Under the pieces are notes generated by a model. It was not told the origin of the DNA, did no database searches, and saw nothing but the letters and a program-made list of their open reading frames with translations. A DNA stretch of 64,000 bases, taken from the NCBI GenBank assembly GCA_903833215.1, contig CAILEM010000050.1, forward strand, positions 24,137 through 88,136, read 5' to 3'. Positions 43,754-51,883 of this stretch are shown here, piece after piece. The stretch comes from an uncultured Armatimonadota bacterium (GTDB taxonomy: Bacteria; Armatimonadota; Fimbriimonadia; Fimbriimonadales; Fimbriimonadaceae). Every line of letters begins with the position of its first letter. Position 1 is the first letter of the stretch. The translations under genes were made by a program, and so were the position numbers.

Positions 43754-44518
43754 TCAAGGCCACACGAAAGTCGAGCACACGTTTGGCTGACCAGGCTGGG
43801 CGCTTGTTGAGGTGACGCTCGGCGGGTTCACTCCGCTAAACGGGAACGAATAGATGAGCTGGCATCCGGTTAAGTCCTTGCTCGCTCGGATTGCGCCGCC
43901 GTTCTTGGATTTCGCATGACTGTCAAAGAACACTGCATTCATTTGCTTTGCATGTCGGTCGGCAGCCTTGTAGGTTCTTGTCGAATCGTGCGAATCGATT
44001 GAGAAGTCGCCGTTGTACGGCTCAATCCAAGAATCGCTAACAATCCCCGTGTAGTCCTGGCCCCACTTTTCGGTGATGACTACCGTGTCGGTGGGGTTCG
44101 GCAAACTCGTAAAGACGATACTCTCCGCTGGAAAAATAGCGATGTAGGACCTCTGGATCGTAAGGTTGCCGTTAACGTCTTTGCTCGGAGTCGGAAGCGG
44201 ATCGGATGGGCAGCGGAAGACTTCGCTGGACTTAACATAAGGCACCAAAAGGTTCCACCAGCGGTTGCCGTTCACTGTCGGAATATTGCCTGACCTCGAG
44301 TTCGCGGAGCCCGATCGGAAGAACATACGATCATCGCTGTCGTTGAGATACAGCTGAACACCCAGGCCGATCTGCTTCATGTTTGAAAGGCATGCCGTCT
44401 TCTTGGCCGCCTCCTTCGCTTGCGCAAATACAGGAAACAAGATCGCCGCAAGAATTGCGATGATTGCAATGACGACTAGGAGTTCGATAAGGGTGAAAGC
44501 TCGCTTCATCTGATTCAA
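43754..44518 (-). CDS. Type II secretion pseudopilin-like protein
   Basis: 254 residues. [14 protein letters not shown] gives the cleavage site, followed by [40 protein letters not shown] start at the second Met is equally possible. The C-terminal motif is [19 protein letters not shown], an H-X9-DS variant. [19 protein letters not shown] matches the CP.DP segment of the family. It is transcribed on the opposite strand, convergent with the redoxin operon and divergent from the next pseudopilin, 70 bp between starts. Confidence 0.92.
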   Translation of the reverse strand: MNQMKRAFTLIELLVVIAIIAILAAILFPVFAQAKEAAKKTACLSNMKQIGLGVQLYLNDSDDRMFFRSGSANSRSGNIPTVNGNRWWNLLVPYVKSSEVFRCPSDPLPTPSKDVNGNLTIQRSYIAIFPAESIVFTSLPNPTDTVVITEKWGQDYTGIVSDSWIEPYNGDFSIDSHDSTRTYKAADRHAKQMNAVFFDSHAKSKNGGAIRASKDLTGCQLIYSFPFSGVNPPSVTSTSAQPGQPNVCSTFVWP

Positions 44519-44588
44519 CTATTCTAGTCCTCGGCCGTGGCCCATTGATGAGCCAATTTGAAGAAGAACTCGTTAAGATTATTCCAAG

Positions 44589-45275
44589 ATGAACGTGTCA
44601 ACGCCAAGCAGAGATCAAGTCCGAGGGTTCACCTTGATCGAATTGCTGGTGGTTATCGCCATCATCGCGATCTTGGCAGCGATATTGCTCCCTGTTCTCT
44701 CGCGCGCCAAAGCGGCGTCAAAGAAGGCAGTATGCGTTTCGAATACCCGTCAGCTTTCACTGGGCGTTATCCTCTACACGGCTGACTCCGACGACGTTCT
44801 GCCGCCAACCCAGAACGGTGACTCCATCCTCTGGCCCGACTTGCTTGATCCTTACATTAAGAGTTCAAAGGTTCGACTCTGTCCTGACGACCCGATGGCC
44901 CAGTCTTCCTATGGGTTGAACGAACTCGTCTTTGTCGACTTCACCGACTACTTGCCGGGCATACCCTCATCCGTACCGACAGCGAGCCAACTCCAACATC
45001 CCTCCGAGACAGTAATGGTAGGCGAACTTGGAACAGAGGATGACCTGGTGACGGCTCGCGATAGTGCCTATAAATTGACTGTTCCCGACGGGGACCTGAA
45101 TGATGAGTTTGATGCGCGACCGTCCGCCCGCCACTTCAATCAATGCAACATCGCATTCTTCGATGGCCATGCAGGCTCGCGCAAGCTTGAGCAGTTCTAC
45201 ATCAATCAAGTGCCTCAAGATCGGTGGTTCTGTCTCGACCGCGACGATGCCAATTTGTGCCACAGCCGTGAGTGA
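44589..45275 (+). CDS. Type II secretion pseudopilin-like protein
   Basis: 228 residues. [10 protein letters not shown] gives a conventional Gly cleavage site. The following sequence diverges from its neighbours (LPVLSRAKAASKKAVCVSNTRQLSLGVILYTADSDDVLP). RLCPDDPMAQSSYGLN and the C-terminal SARHFNQCNIAFFDGHAGSRK (exact H-X9-DG) define the family. Start ATG 44589 follows CAAG with no strong Shine-Dalgarno. It lies 124 bp before another pseudopilin gene on the same strand. Confidence 0.92.
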   Translation: MNVSTPSRDQVRGFTLIELLVVIAIIAILAAILLPVLSRAKAASKKAVCVSNTRQLSLGVILYTADSDDVLPPTQNGDSILWPDLLDPYIKSSKVRLCPDDPMAQSSYGLNELVFVDFTDYLPGIPSSVPTASQLQHPSETVMVGELGTEDDLVTARDSAYKLTVPDGDLNDEFDARPSARHFNQCNIAFFDGHAGSRKLEQFYINQVPQDRWFCLDRDDANLCHSRE

Positions 45276-45398
45276 CGAGAATGAACTAATAAATTGCCAC
45301 TCTCCATCTGTCGAATTGCGGCTTATCGTCAAGGCTTCTTCCGGGGGACCGATTACTGAGAACTATTTAAGGTTTGATCCCGTCAATCAACTATCACC

Positions 45399-46205
45399 AT
45401 GCGAAAGGCCTTTACTCTTATCGAACTTCTCGTCGTTATAGCGATCATCGCCATCCTCGCTGCGATCCTGTTTCCTGTATTTGCACAAGCGAAAGAGGCA
45501 GCAAAGAAGTCCGCCTCCATCTCCCAGATGCGCCAGTTGGCAGCGACAGTGATGCTTTATGCGGGTGATTCAGACGACTACTTCCCTCCCGCCAGCATGC
45601 GTACCTTGAACCCAGCCGACACACCCACGGTATGGCCGCAGATCATCGCACCCTATTTGAAGAACTCGGACATTCTCGTTGCACCCGGAAGCGATGGCAC
45701 TCCGGCATTCGACTGGGGTTCTCGCCGCTCGCAGAGTATTGGCTATAGCGATGCCACCGGATTTGATCCTAACAGCACCGCCGTCGCAGGCTCCGCTGCA
45801 GCAGGAACAGAAGGCTTCGCCACCGCTGCAAACTTCTCACAAGCCGACGAGACAACCCGCACCGGGTTATTTGCAGTAACCCCAAATGGCCCGAAAGGCG
45901 ATTCCACCAGTAAGCATCGTGGATACGTGTTCAATCCGTATAACGGAATGAACTCGCCCGACGGCGACTATAAGAAGGGATTGCCACTCATCAGCGACCG
46001 TGACCTCACATTACAAGCTGGGGACAAGAACTACCCTAATTCACCAGACCTTTCTCCCGGCGAGTTGAAGCCCATCTATTGTCGCTACAGCAAGACGGGT
46101 AAGAACGATGGCAGTAGCCCCGTGGTTTTCGCAGACGGCCACACGAAATCTTCATCCGCAAATGCTCTCAACGCATTTGGTGCTGTTATCTGGCGCTTCC
46201 GTTAG
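45399..46205 (+). CDS. Type II secretion pseudopilin-like protein
   Basis: 268 residues. [11 protein letters not shown] with [40 protein letters not shown]. The globular part differs from its neighbours, lacks cysteines and is rich in Ala, Gly and Thr. The C-terminal [11 protein letters not shown] keeps the DGH half of the H-X9-DG motif, but the first His is replaced. It is the third gene in 2.5 kb to use the same N-terminal module, so the group has probably grown by duplication with shuffling of the C-terminal part. Confidence 0.91.
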   Translation: MRKAFTLIELLVVIAIIAILAAILFPVFAQAKEAAKKSASISQMRQLAATVMLYAGDSDDYFPPASMRTLNPADTPTVWPQIIAPYLKNSDILVAPGSDGTPAFDWGSRRSQSIGYSDATGFDPNSTAVAGSAAAGTEGFATAANFSQADETTRTGLFAVTPNGPKGDSTSKHRGYVFNPYNGMNSPDGDYKKGLPLISDRDLTLQAGDKNYPNSPDLSPGELKPIYCRYSKTGKNDGSSPVVFADGHTKSSSANALNAFGAVIWRFR

Positions 46206-46235
46206 TGTGATACGTGCAGTATCGATTGAATTCCC

Positions 46236-46274
46236 ATCACGAATAGAATAGTGAACCACGATACTATTCGTGAT
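46236..46274. repeat. 11-bp inverted repeat
   Basis: ATCACGAATAG and CTATTCGTGAT are perfect reverse complements separated by 17 nt. They lie 30 bp after the pseudopilin stop codon. There is no T-tract, so an operator is as likely as a terminator. Confidence 0.5.
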
Positions 46275-46276
46275 TC

Positions 46277-46321
46277 CACGCCGATTGCCTCTGAGGCCAA
46301 AGGCGTGGAGAGGAGTTCAAG
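46277..46321 (+). promoter_or_regulatory. Leader hairpin and strong ribosome-binding site before an ATT start
   Basis: CCACGCC pairs with GGCGTGG across an inner GCCTC/GAGGC hairpin. The 3' arm ends directly at GAGAGGAG, a near-perfect Shine-Dalgarno 6 nt before the ATT codon at 46322. Folding of the stem would influence access to this site. Confidence 0.6.
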
Positions 46322-47626
46322 ATTAGCCAAGACATAGTCATCGTCGGAGGAGGAGCGTCTGGGACGCTGGTCGCAGCGAACCTGTTGCGACTAGCGCAGG
46401 CTGGGGACCGAATCAGCATCATCGACCCATCCCCGGAAGTTGGAAGAGGCATCGCCTATGCCAAGTCTGACCCGTGCATGCTGCTGAATGTTAGGGCTGG
46501 CAACATGAGTGCCTTCCCTGACGAACCACAACACTTTGTTCGGTGGCTTGTCGACAAGAGAATCTTTGAAGAGAATGATGCCGCAGCTTCGTTTGCCTCA
46601 CGACGAGACTACGGATCCTATTTGGGAGATGTGCTTTGTTCGCAAAGAAGTAAGTCAGCCGCCGAATTGACCATCATCCAAGATACTGCTCGGGAGGTCG
46701 ATCCTGCGAATGGATTGACGGTGGTTACTTCAACCGGAACTCGACACCGAGCGGATCGGGTTGTTTTGTCCGCAGGAAACCTTCGCCCCTGCTGCCCAAC
46801 CTCACTCGAAAAGTTCTCAGGCCATCCGCGGTTTGTTCAAAGTCCGTGGGAATTGGACGCGCTTGCTGGAGTCCAGGAAATGGACAGCATCTTCATCGTT
46901 GGTACGGGCCTGACGATGGTTGACGTGGTGCTACTGCTCAGGTCGCGTCGCCATCGAGGGAGAATTACAGCCCGATCACGTCGCGGTTTTCTCCCAACGG
47001 CCCATAAGAAGGGCACGCCTGCCCTATTTGCGCTGAAGCCAGAACCGAATGAGGTTTTTGACTCGATCATTAAACTCCTTCGGGAATCTGGTGAAGATTG
47101 GCGTTCGACCTTTGATGGCATCCGGCCTCATACCGTCGCACTTTGGCAGTCCCTCTCGTGGAAGGATCGTGATCGCTTTGTAAAACGCTTACGACCGTTT
47201 TGGGATGTATTTCGACACAGGATGCCCGAAAGTGCAGCCGAGGAAATTCAGGTAGCTCAAGAATCAGGGCAGCTTGATGCCGGATGCGGTCGCATAACGG
47301 GTGTCCAAGCGATCGGCGATGGCTTCGAAGTACAGATGTCTGGAGGTGGGCAGACAATTTCTGCGGACTGGGTACTTAACTGCACCGGGCCAACGATGAA
47401 CGTAAAATCCGAAAAAATCCCGATCCTGGAGTCCATTGTGAACGCTGGCCTCGCAGACTATGATCCGTTAGGACTGGGCCTCATGGTCGATGATGCAGGA
47501 CGAACAGACGACTCTGGCCAGGTTTGGGCGATCGGCCCACTATGCCGCGGCTGCCGATGGGAGACGAGTGCGATTCCGGAAATCCGAGTACAAGCACATC
47601 GAATTGCGACGGAGATAAGCAACTAA
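46322..47626 (+). CDS. FAD/NAD(P)-binding oxidoreductase, apparent ATT start
   Basis: 434 residues if translation begins at ATT 46322. The first standard start codon in the frame (TTG 46385) would cut away the dinucleotide-binding motif DIVIVGGGASGTLVAANLL, so it cannot be right. Upstream of ATT there is no ATG, GTG or TTG before the in-frame TGA at 46292, and GAGAGGAG is positioned 6 nt before ATT. Later motifs are VGRGIAYAKSDPCMLLNVRAGNMSAFPDEPQHF, IFIVGTGLTMVD (second Rossmann) and VLNCTGP. The protein belongs to the NAD_binding_9/YdhS-like group (COG4529), whose substrates are unknown. Confidence 0.85.
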   Translation: MSQDIVIVGGGASGTLVAANLLRLAQAGDRISIIDPSPEVGRGIAYAKSDPCMLLNVRAGNMSAFPDEPQHFVRWLVDKRIFEENDAAASFASRRDYGSYLGDVLCSQRSKSAAELTIIQDTAREVDPANGLTVVTSTGTRHRADRVVLSAGNLRPCCPTSLEKFSGHPRFVQSPWELDALAGVQEMDSIFIVGTGLTMVDVVLLLRSRRHRGRITARSRRGFLPTAHKKGTPALFALKPEPNEVFDSIIKLLRESGEDWRSTFDGIRPHTVALWQSLSWKDRDRFVKRLRPFWDVFRHRMPESAAEEIQVAQESGQLDAGCGRITGVQAIGDGFEVQMSGGGQTISADWVLNCTGPTMNVKSEKIPILESIVNAGLADYDPLGLGLMVDDAGRTDDSGQVWAIGPLCRGCRWETSAIPEIRVQAHRIATEISN

Positions 47627-47663
47627 ACTCCAAGCAGACGCACGCATCAACTGAAACTTGACC

Positions 47664-48329
47664 TCACCCCTGACGTTTGACCATCTTTGCCACCCAAATG
47701 GGAACGAAAGGTGACGTACAGCCTTTCGGTGTTGGGTAATCGCGGAACACACCCAGCTTCTCTCCAATAGCAACTGCGCGCTCCCGGTATTCTGGGAAAT
47801 GGATACCAATCTCTCCGAGGCAAAAGTTCATTGTCCACTGAATAGGCTCGGGAGCTTGGCCCATTTCTCTTTCGATTCGGTCAAGCAGAGCGGCCAGATC
47901 AAGCCCATCCGGGCTCTTCAAGACGCGCTCCGTCATAAGGCTCCACCCCACCCGACTCGCCATGATGCCGTCTGATGCCATCCACCTTTGGCGAAGCATC
48001 TCTTTATCTGGATGGAGCTTGACTACGTTCGTCACGAGCCAATCCGCAGTCTGGGAGTTGGTCAATGAACTCACCATGCCTTCAAGTTCATCGGTGGAAA
48101 TCAGCTTTGGCTTTGACAAAAGCGTGGAGAGGAGCATGGCGTCCAGGTTTCCCGTCTGCCAGAGTTCCATCGCCAATTCATGGTTCGGTTTGATCGCCTT
48201 GGCCATCGCTCGTAGGTCACCGAGTTTCACCCCGAATTGATTCTCGCCAGCGCCATTCCTACGGTTCAATTCGCGAACCTTTTCATTTCCCAGGCTTCTG
48301 AGCTTGGCCATTACCTCGTCGAAATTCAT
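47664..48329 (-). CDS. AlkD-like DNA alkylation repair protein
   Basis: 221 residues from MNFDEVM (ATG 48329). A start three codons upstream is also possible. The protein is all-helical with HEAT-like repeats: GVKLGDLRAMAKAIKPNHELAMELWQTGNLDAMLLSTLLSKPKL, TADWLVTNVVKLHPDKEMLRQRWMASDGIMASRVGWSLMTERVL and IQWTMNFCLGEIGIHFPEYRERAVAIGEKLGVFRDYPTPKGC. These match DNA alkylation repair (AlkD/AlkC-like) glycosylases that remove N3- and N7-alkylpurines, and the D...W surface residues are present. It is convergent with the oxidoreductase gene. Confidence 0.88.
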   Translation of the reverse strand: MNFDEVMAKLRSLGNEKVRELNRRNGAGENQFGVKLGDLRAMAKAIKPNHELAMELWQTGNLDAMLLSTLLSKPKLISTDELEGMVSSLTNSQTADWLVTNVVKLHPDKEMLRQRWMASDGIMASRVGWSLMTERVLKSPDGLDLAALLDRIEREMGQAPEPIQWTMNFCLGEIGIHFPEYRERAVAIGEKLGVFRDYPTPKGCTSPFVPIWVAKMVKRQG

Positions 48330-48459
48330 AGCGTTCATTTTAGCGTCTCTATCTCAAACATATGTCTTCATATTGGGGACAGGTTGACGCCCGCTAATCC
48401 GTCTGATTAGAATGATGTCCTGCCAAACTGGCACCCTTCCGTACGGTGCTTGACCCATC

Positions 48460-50292
48460 ATGTCTATTACCTCCGCCATCGTTTCTTCCATCATTTTGTC
48501 TTTAACTTTCTCCCTGAAGACCCAAGGACCTCCTCCCTTTCACCCCAAACCATCGGCGGTGGCCCAGGCCAACCTTTTCGTTTCCCTAACCCGCGGCAAT
48601 CGCTCGGGTGTCGAATCTGCCCTAAAAGCGGGTGCCAATCCCAATGAGCCTGACTTCATCGAAATGATGCCATTGTTCTTTGCCGGTGACGTGCCGACGG
48701 CGAAGCTTCTGTTACACCACGGAGCAGACATTCACGCCACGACTCGAAAGGGATCCGCCGTCATCAATGCGCTTCTGAGCGGCGGTGACGACGTCGCAGA
48801 GTTCTTACTGCAAAGAGGAGCCCCTACGACCGCTGCCCGAGGCGACAAGATGACAGCGATGATGGCTGCATCCCAAACCGGTTGCGTCAAATCATTACGT
48901 ACTCTCATTGAGCGACACGCTGGTATCAATTCCCAGGATCGAGAAGGATCCACACCGTTGATCTACGCGGTTCGCGGAAATCAACTGAAGGCAGTCAAGC
49001 TCCTACTGGCTTCAGGTGCCAATGTATCAGCATCGGATCATCAGAAGCGAACTGCCCTCCATTACGCGGCGATGCGAGGCAACTCCGAGATGGTTCGCTA
49101 CCTCTCGACTCACGGCGCCTCACCATCCGCCAAGGACTTCAGCGGCGAAACTCCTCTTCACCTTGCGGCAAAGTACTCCGGTGATTCCACAACGGTTCGC
49201 CAACTACTCAAAGTCAGTGGAAATCCAAATCAAAAGGACGCCGACGGTAAAACAGCAGCAGATCTGGCAGCTCGGTATAGCTGCCAAGCCGTTGCATCGT
49301 GCTTCGGAAAAAAGTGTGCCACACCCACCGTTGTTGCGAACCGTACGGCTGACGCGGCAATCCGACCTGCAATTCATCGTATTCAACAGGGCCTATCCGT
49401 GTTTGTTCAGAAGGCAGGCTGCGTTTCCTGCCATCACCAGGGCTTGGGTGTGATCGCCCTGACCCAGGCTGCCCAGCACCGCTATTCGGTAGACAAGAGT
49501 GTTATCGGAGAGTGCTTCAAACAGATGGAGGAGGATGGCAAGCTTGATGCGGCAGCCACCCATGCCGCCGTCCAAGACTCAAAGTACATCAGCATGTTGC
49601 CGCCAGTACATCTAGGGGACCAGGTTTATGGTGGTGCCTATATCCTTGGCGCATTACGCTCCGCGGGAGTCCCCCCAAATCCAGGATTTGCAGAAGGCGT
49701 CACCGTCATGGGGCGACTGCAGCTTCCGGACGGCCGATTCAACTCGATTCAACGCGGAATCATGGAGCACAGCGACGTGATGACGAGTGCCCTAACCCTT
49801 GGCGTGTTGAAAACGTACTGGCCAGCGGATCGAGCGGAAGAGTTTCAGAAGATCGCAGCGCGCACGAAAAAATGGGCGAATTCGACCCCGATGACTTGTG
49901 CCGAAGATTTGGCTGGGCGTTTGCTTATCTTGTCAGAAACCGAATCTAGTCTGAGCGAGCTAGCGGCTGCAACGTCCAGGCTCCTCCAGGCACAGCGCGC
50001 CGATGGCGGATGGGGCACTCGAGAACGACAAATCAGTGACTCATACACAACCGGTGTCTGCCTTTATGCTCTTCGTACAGCAGTCCATGTCGAGCAGCGC
50101 GACTCGCATCTCAAGCGAGCTGTAGCTTTCCTCGTGCGAACCCAGGAAAACGACGGGTCGTGGTACGAACCCAAGCTTACGGCAGCCTTCAATAACCACT
50201 TCGACTCCTCATTTCCTCACGGATATGATCAGTTCGCTTCCTTTGCCGGAACATGCTGGGCAACCATTGGCTTGTTGACGATGACGCCCTAA
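48460..50292 (+). CDS. Secreted ankyrin-repeat protein with CXXCH motif and terpene-cyclase-like barrel
   Basis: 610 residues with an N-terminal signal segment. Residues ~38-285 hold about seven ankyrin repeats (GSTPLIYAVRGNQLKAVKLLLASGANV, RTALHYAAMRGNSEMVRYLSTHGASP). At residues ~321-325 stands CVSCH (KAGCVSCHHQG), a heme c attachment motif, immediately before an alpha/alpha barrel of the prenyltransferase/squalene-cyclase type (GRLQLPDGRF, QRADGGWGTRE, QENDGSWYE). If exported to the periplasm, heme could be attached by the Ccm system. The combination suggests a redox-linked scaffold rather than a cyclase, since no DXDD acid motif is visible. Confidence 0.87.
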   Translation: MSITSAIVSSIILSLTFSLKTQGPPPFHPKPSAVAQANLFVSLTRGNRSGVESALKAGANPNEPDFIEMMPLFFAGDVPTAKLLLHHGADIHATTRKGSAVINALLSGGDDVAEFLLQRGAPTTAARGDKMTAMMAASQTGCVKSLRTLIERHAGINSQDREGSTPLIYAVRGNQLKAVKLLLASGANVSASDHQKRTALHYAAMRGNSEMVRYLSTHGASPSAKDFSGETPLHLAAKYSGDSTTVRQLLKVSGNPNQKDADGKTAADLAARYSCQAVASCFGKKCATPTVVANRTADAAIRPAIHRIQQGLSVFVQKAGCVSCHHQGLGVIALTQAAQHRYSVDKSVIGECFKQMEEDGKLDAAATHAAVQDSKYISMLPPVHLGDQVYGGAYILGALRSAGVPPNPGFAEGVTVMGRLQLPDGRFNSIQRGIMEHSDVMTSALTLGVLKTYWPADRAEEFQKIAARTKKWANSTPMTCAEDLAGRLLILSETESSLSELAAATSRLLQAQRADGGWGTRERQISDSYTTGVCLYALRTAVHVEQRDSHLKRAVAFLVRTQENDGSWYEPKLTAAFNNHFDSSFPHGYDQFASFAGTCWATIGLLTMTP

Positions 50293-50299
50293 CACCGAA

Positions 50300-50330
50300 T
50301 GGGGTTGGCTTCCACTTAGGGCCAACCCCA
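50300..50330 (+). terminator. Intrinsic terminator after the ankyrin gene
   Basis: TGGGGTTGGC and GCCAACCCCA form a perfect 10-bp stem with an 11-nt loop, followed after CCTG by TTTCATTTTATTT. It begins 8 bp after the stop codon. Confidence 0.82.
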
Positions 50331-50499
50331 CCTGTTTCATTTTATTTGAAACGGCAAAAGATCGAAGCCGAGTATGCTGTGACGGTGGCCACCGCCACAT
50401 CCCTGTACCGAGTCGATCTGAACAGGCCCGTTCAAGGTCTTTTCCCCCTTCTCGCGACGCACACGCCCTTCCCAAGTGGGGGCAGGAGTCCAGAGAATC

Positions 50500-50619
50500 A
50501 TGGGTGATCGAAAACCAAAGAAGAATTCGTCAGGCAACGCCGACGCGCAAAAAGCCAAAAAGGCCACTGACGCCAAGAACCGGCCGCCCGCTCCTCCCAA
50601 AGGCACCGACAAGAAATAA
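50500..50619 (+). CDS. Tiny basic protein (39 residues)
   Basis: An ATG preceded by GGCAGGAG about 11 nt upstream opens 39 codons ending in TAA: the product is rich in Lys, Asn, Ala and Pro and has an overall high positive charge (MGDRKPKKNSSG, then PPKGTDKK at the end). It lies between the terminator of the ankyrin gene and another tiny gene. I recognise no family. Composition resembles disordered basic tails that bind nucleic acid or ribosomes, but that is a guess. Confidence 0.45.
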   Translation: MGDRKPKKNSSGNADAQKAKKATDAKNRPPAPPKGTDKK

Positions 50620-50736
50620 CCGTCGGCTTCCCTCTGTTTATTGCCGCCTGTTGCGTTGAGTGCCTTGTGCCCTCGCACATGCGTGCCCACGTCGCTGCTT
50701 GCAGCACCCCTTCCGCTACCGCTCAGGAGAAACCAA

Positions 50737-50937
50737 ATGGAACCAAAGAATTCAAAAAGAGAGAACTCACTCGTGATGGACTACGTCTTGTCACTTCGCC
50801 ACCCAGTAAAGCGACGCTACGGCATGGAGTACATGACCTGGGTCCGAGCTGGACGAACCGGTTCCGCCCCGAGCCGCGGCCGCCTCTCACCTACGCTCGC
50901 CCGTGTCGTCTGTATCAACGTCGACGCCCTCGTCTAG
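50737..50937 (+). CDS. Small protein (66 residues) of unknown family
   Basis: The ATG at 50737 follows CAGGAGAAACCAA, an excellent ribosome-binding site, and ends at TAG 50935. The protein has a charged N-terminus (MEPKNSKRENS) and a distinct core (DYVLSLRHPVKRRYGMEYMTWVRAGR) followed by a Pro/Ser/Arg stretch and VVCINVDALV. There is no signal peptide. The well-defined Shine-Dalgarno and the terminator 15 bp after the stop argue that it is real. An upstream in-frame extension to 50641 lacks a ribosome-binding site. Confidence 0.6.
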   Translation: MEPKNSKRENSLVMDYVLSLRHPVKRRYGMEYMTWVRAGRTGSAPSRGRLSPTLARVVCINVDALV

Positions 50938-50951
50938 GGCAGTCACCCCGC

Positions 50952-50992
50952 GTGGAGTGCAGTCAATAGGTTCACTCCACACGTATCTTTTC
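50952..50992 (+). terminator. Probable intrinsic terminator
   Basis: GTGGAGTG and CACTCCAC form an 8-bp stem around a 13-nt loop, followed by ACGTATCTTTT. It closes the transcript of the small gene ending at 50937. Confidence 0.7.
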
Positions 50993-51049
50993 GGGCTGAG
51001 GGATGGTGCCAGACCTCATCCAGAAAATCGAGCAAGTCACTTTACGAAT

Positions 51050-51685
51050 CTAGTAAGCGACGTAGGGACACTGTCGAATCCATTGGGGATCACTTGCCTG
51101 CCGTAACATGAACTCAGCCAAGTCCGCTCTTCCCAAAAGTTGCCCCTGCGGCGGCAAACCTTCTGCATCTACACGATACTTACCCACGTAAGGACCGTCC
51201 GTCAGTCTCGGTGGCAAGACGACGGTGTAATCCGCACTACTCCCTTCCAGAATTCGCTGTTGGTTCCCCGAGTCACGCATGGGATGCTTGAGAAAAGTGT
51301 TGCGAATGATCCAAAAGAAGATCTTCCTCCCGAAGCTCGCGTGCTTCAAAGATGGATGGAGCGAACCGGAAGCTCCTAGCACAATAATCCTCTTGATTCC
51401 ATTCGCGGACATTGCTTTCAAAATGACCTGAATGCTTTTCTCTTGGAGATCCGTTTTGCCAAGGTGATTGGAACCAAGGCAGTTAAACACAACTTCCACG
51501 CCTTCGAGAACCTTCGTTGTTTCCTCCAAATTTGAGATATCAACAGATCGTATCTCCAGATTTTGGGCCGGTGTGATCTTGGCGATGTCGCGTACAACAG
51601 CGACCACCTGATGGCCAGCCGAGAGGGCTTGCTCAATTAGGATCTTCCCGGTTCTCCCCGAGGCACCGAAGATGGCAAGTTTCAT
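51050..51685 (-). CDS. NAD(P)-binding protein of the atypical SDR family
   Basis: 211 residues. The N-terminus MKLAIFGASGRTGKILIEQALSAGHQVVAVVRD is the GASGxxG nucleotide-binding motif of NAD(P)H-binding (PF13460-type) proteins such as YhfK. SVDISNLEETTKVLEGVEVVFNCLGS and IKRIIVLGASGSL continue the Rossmann fold, and YTVVLPPRLTDGP matches the late family motif. There is no classical YXXXK catalytic pair, which fits atypical SDRs used in flavin or quinone reduction or as redox-sensing proteins. It is convergent to nothing nearby and precedes a 200-bp divergent region. Confidence 0.87.
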   Translation of the reverse strand: MKLAIFGASGRTGKILIEQALSAGHQVVAVVRDIAKITPAQNLEIRSVDISNLEETTKVLEGVEVVFNCLGSNHLGKTDLQEKSIQVILKAMSANGIKRIIVLGASGSLHPSLKHASFGRKIFFWIIRNTFLKHPMRDSGNQQRILEGSSADYTVVLPPRLTDGPYVGKYRVDAEGLPPQGQLLGRADLAEFMLRQASDPQWIRQCPYVAY

Positions 51686-51883
51686 GACTCTAGGATAGCC
51701 AATAGCACCAGACTCCTATTGCCTCAAGTCGGGCCCCAACATGAATGAACAGATTGATTTCCGTCTCTTTCCGCCTTAGTCCGGCATAAAGGGACCGAAA
51801 GTCCCAAAGTTTGTATCTTTTGATGATCCATTTGCCTCTCCTGATTGTCACGACTCGAAAGCCGTGCCAAGGCGAGGGCAAAT

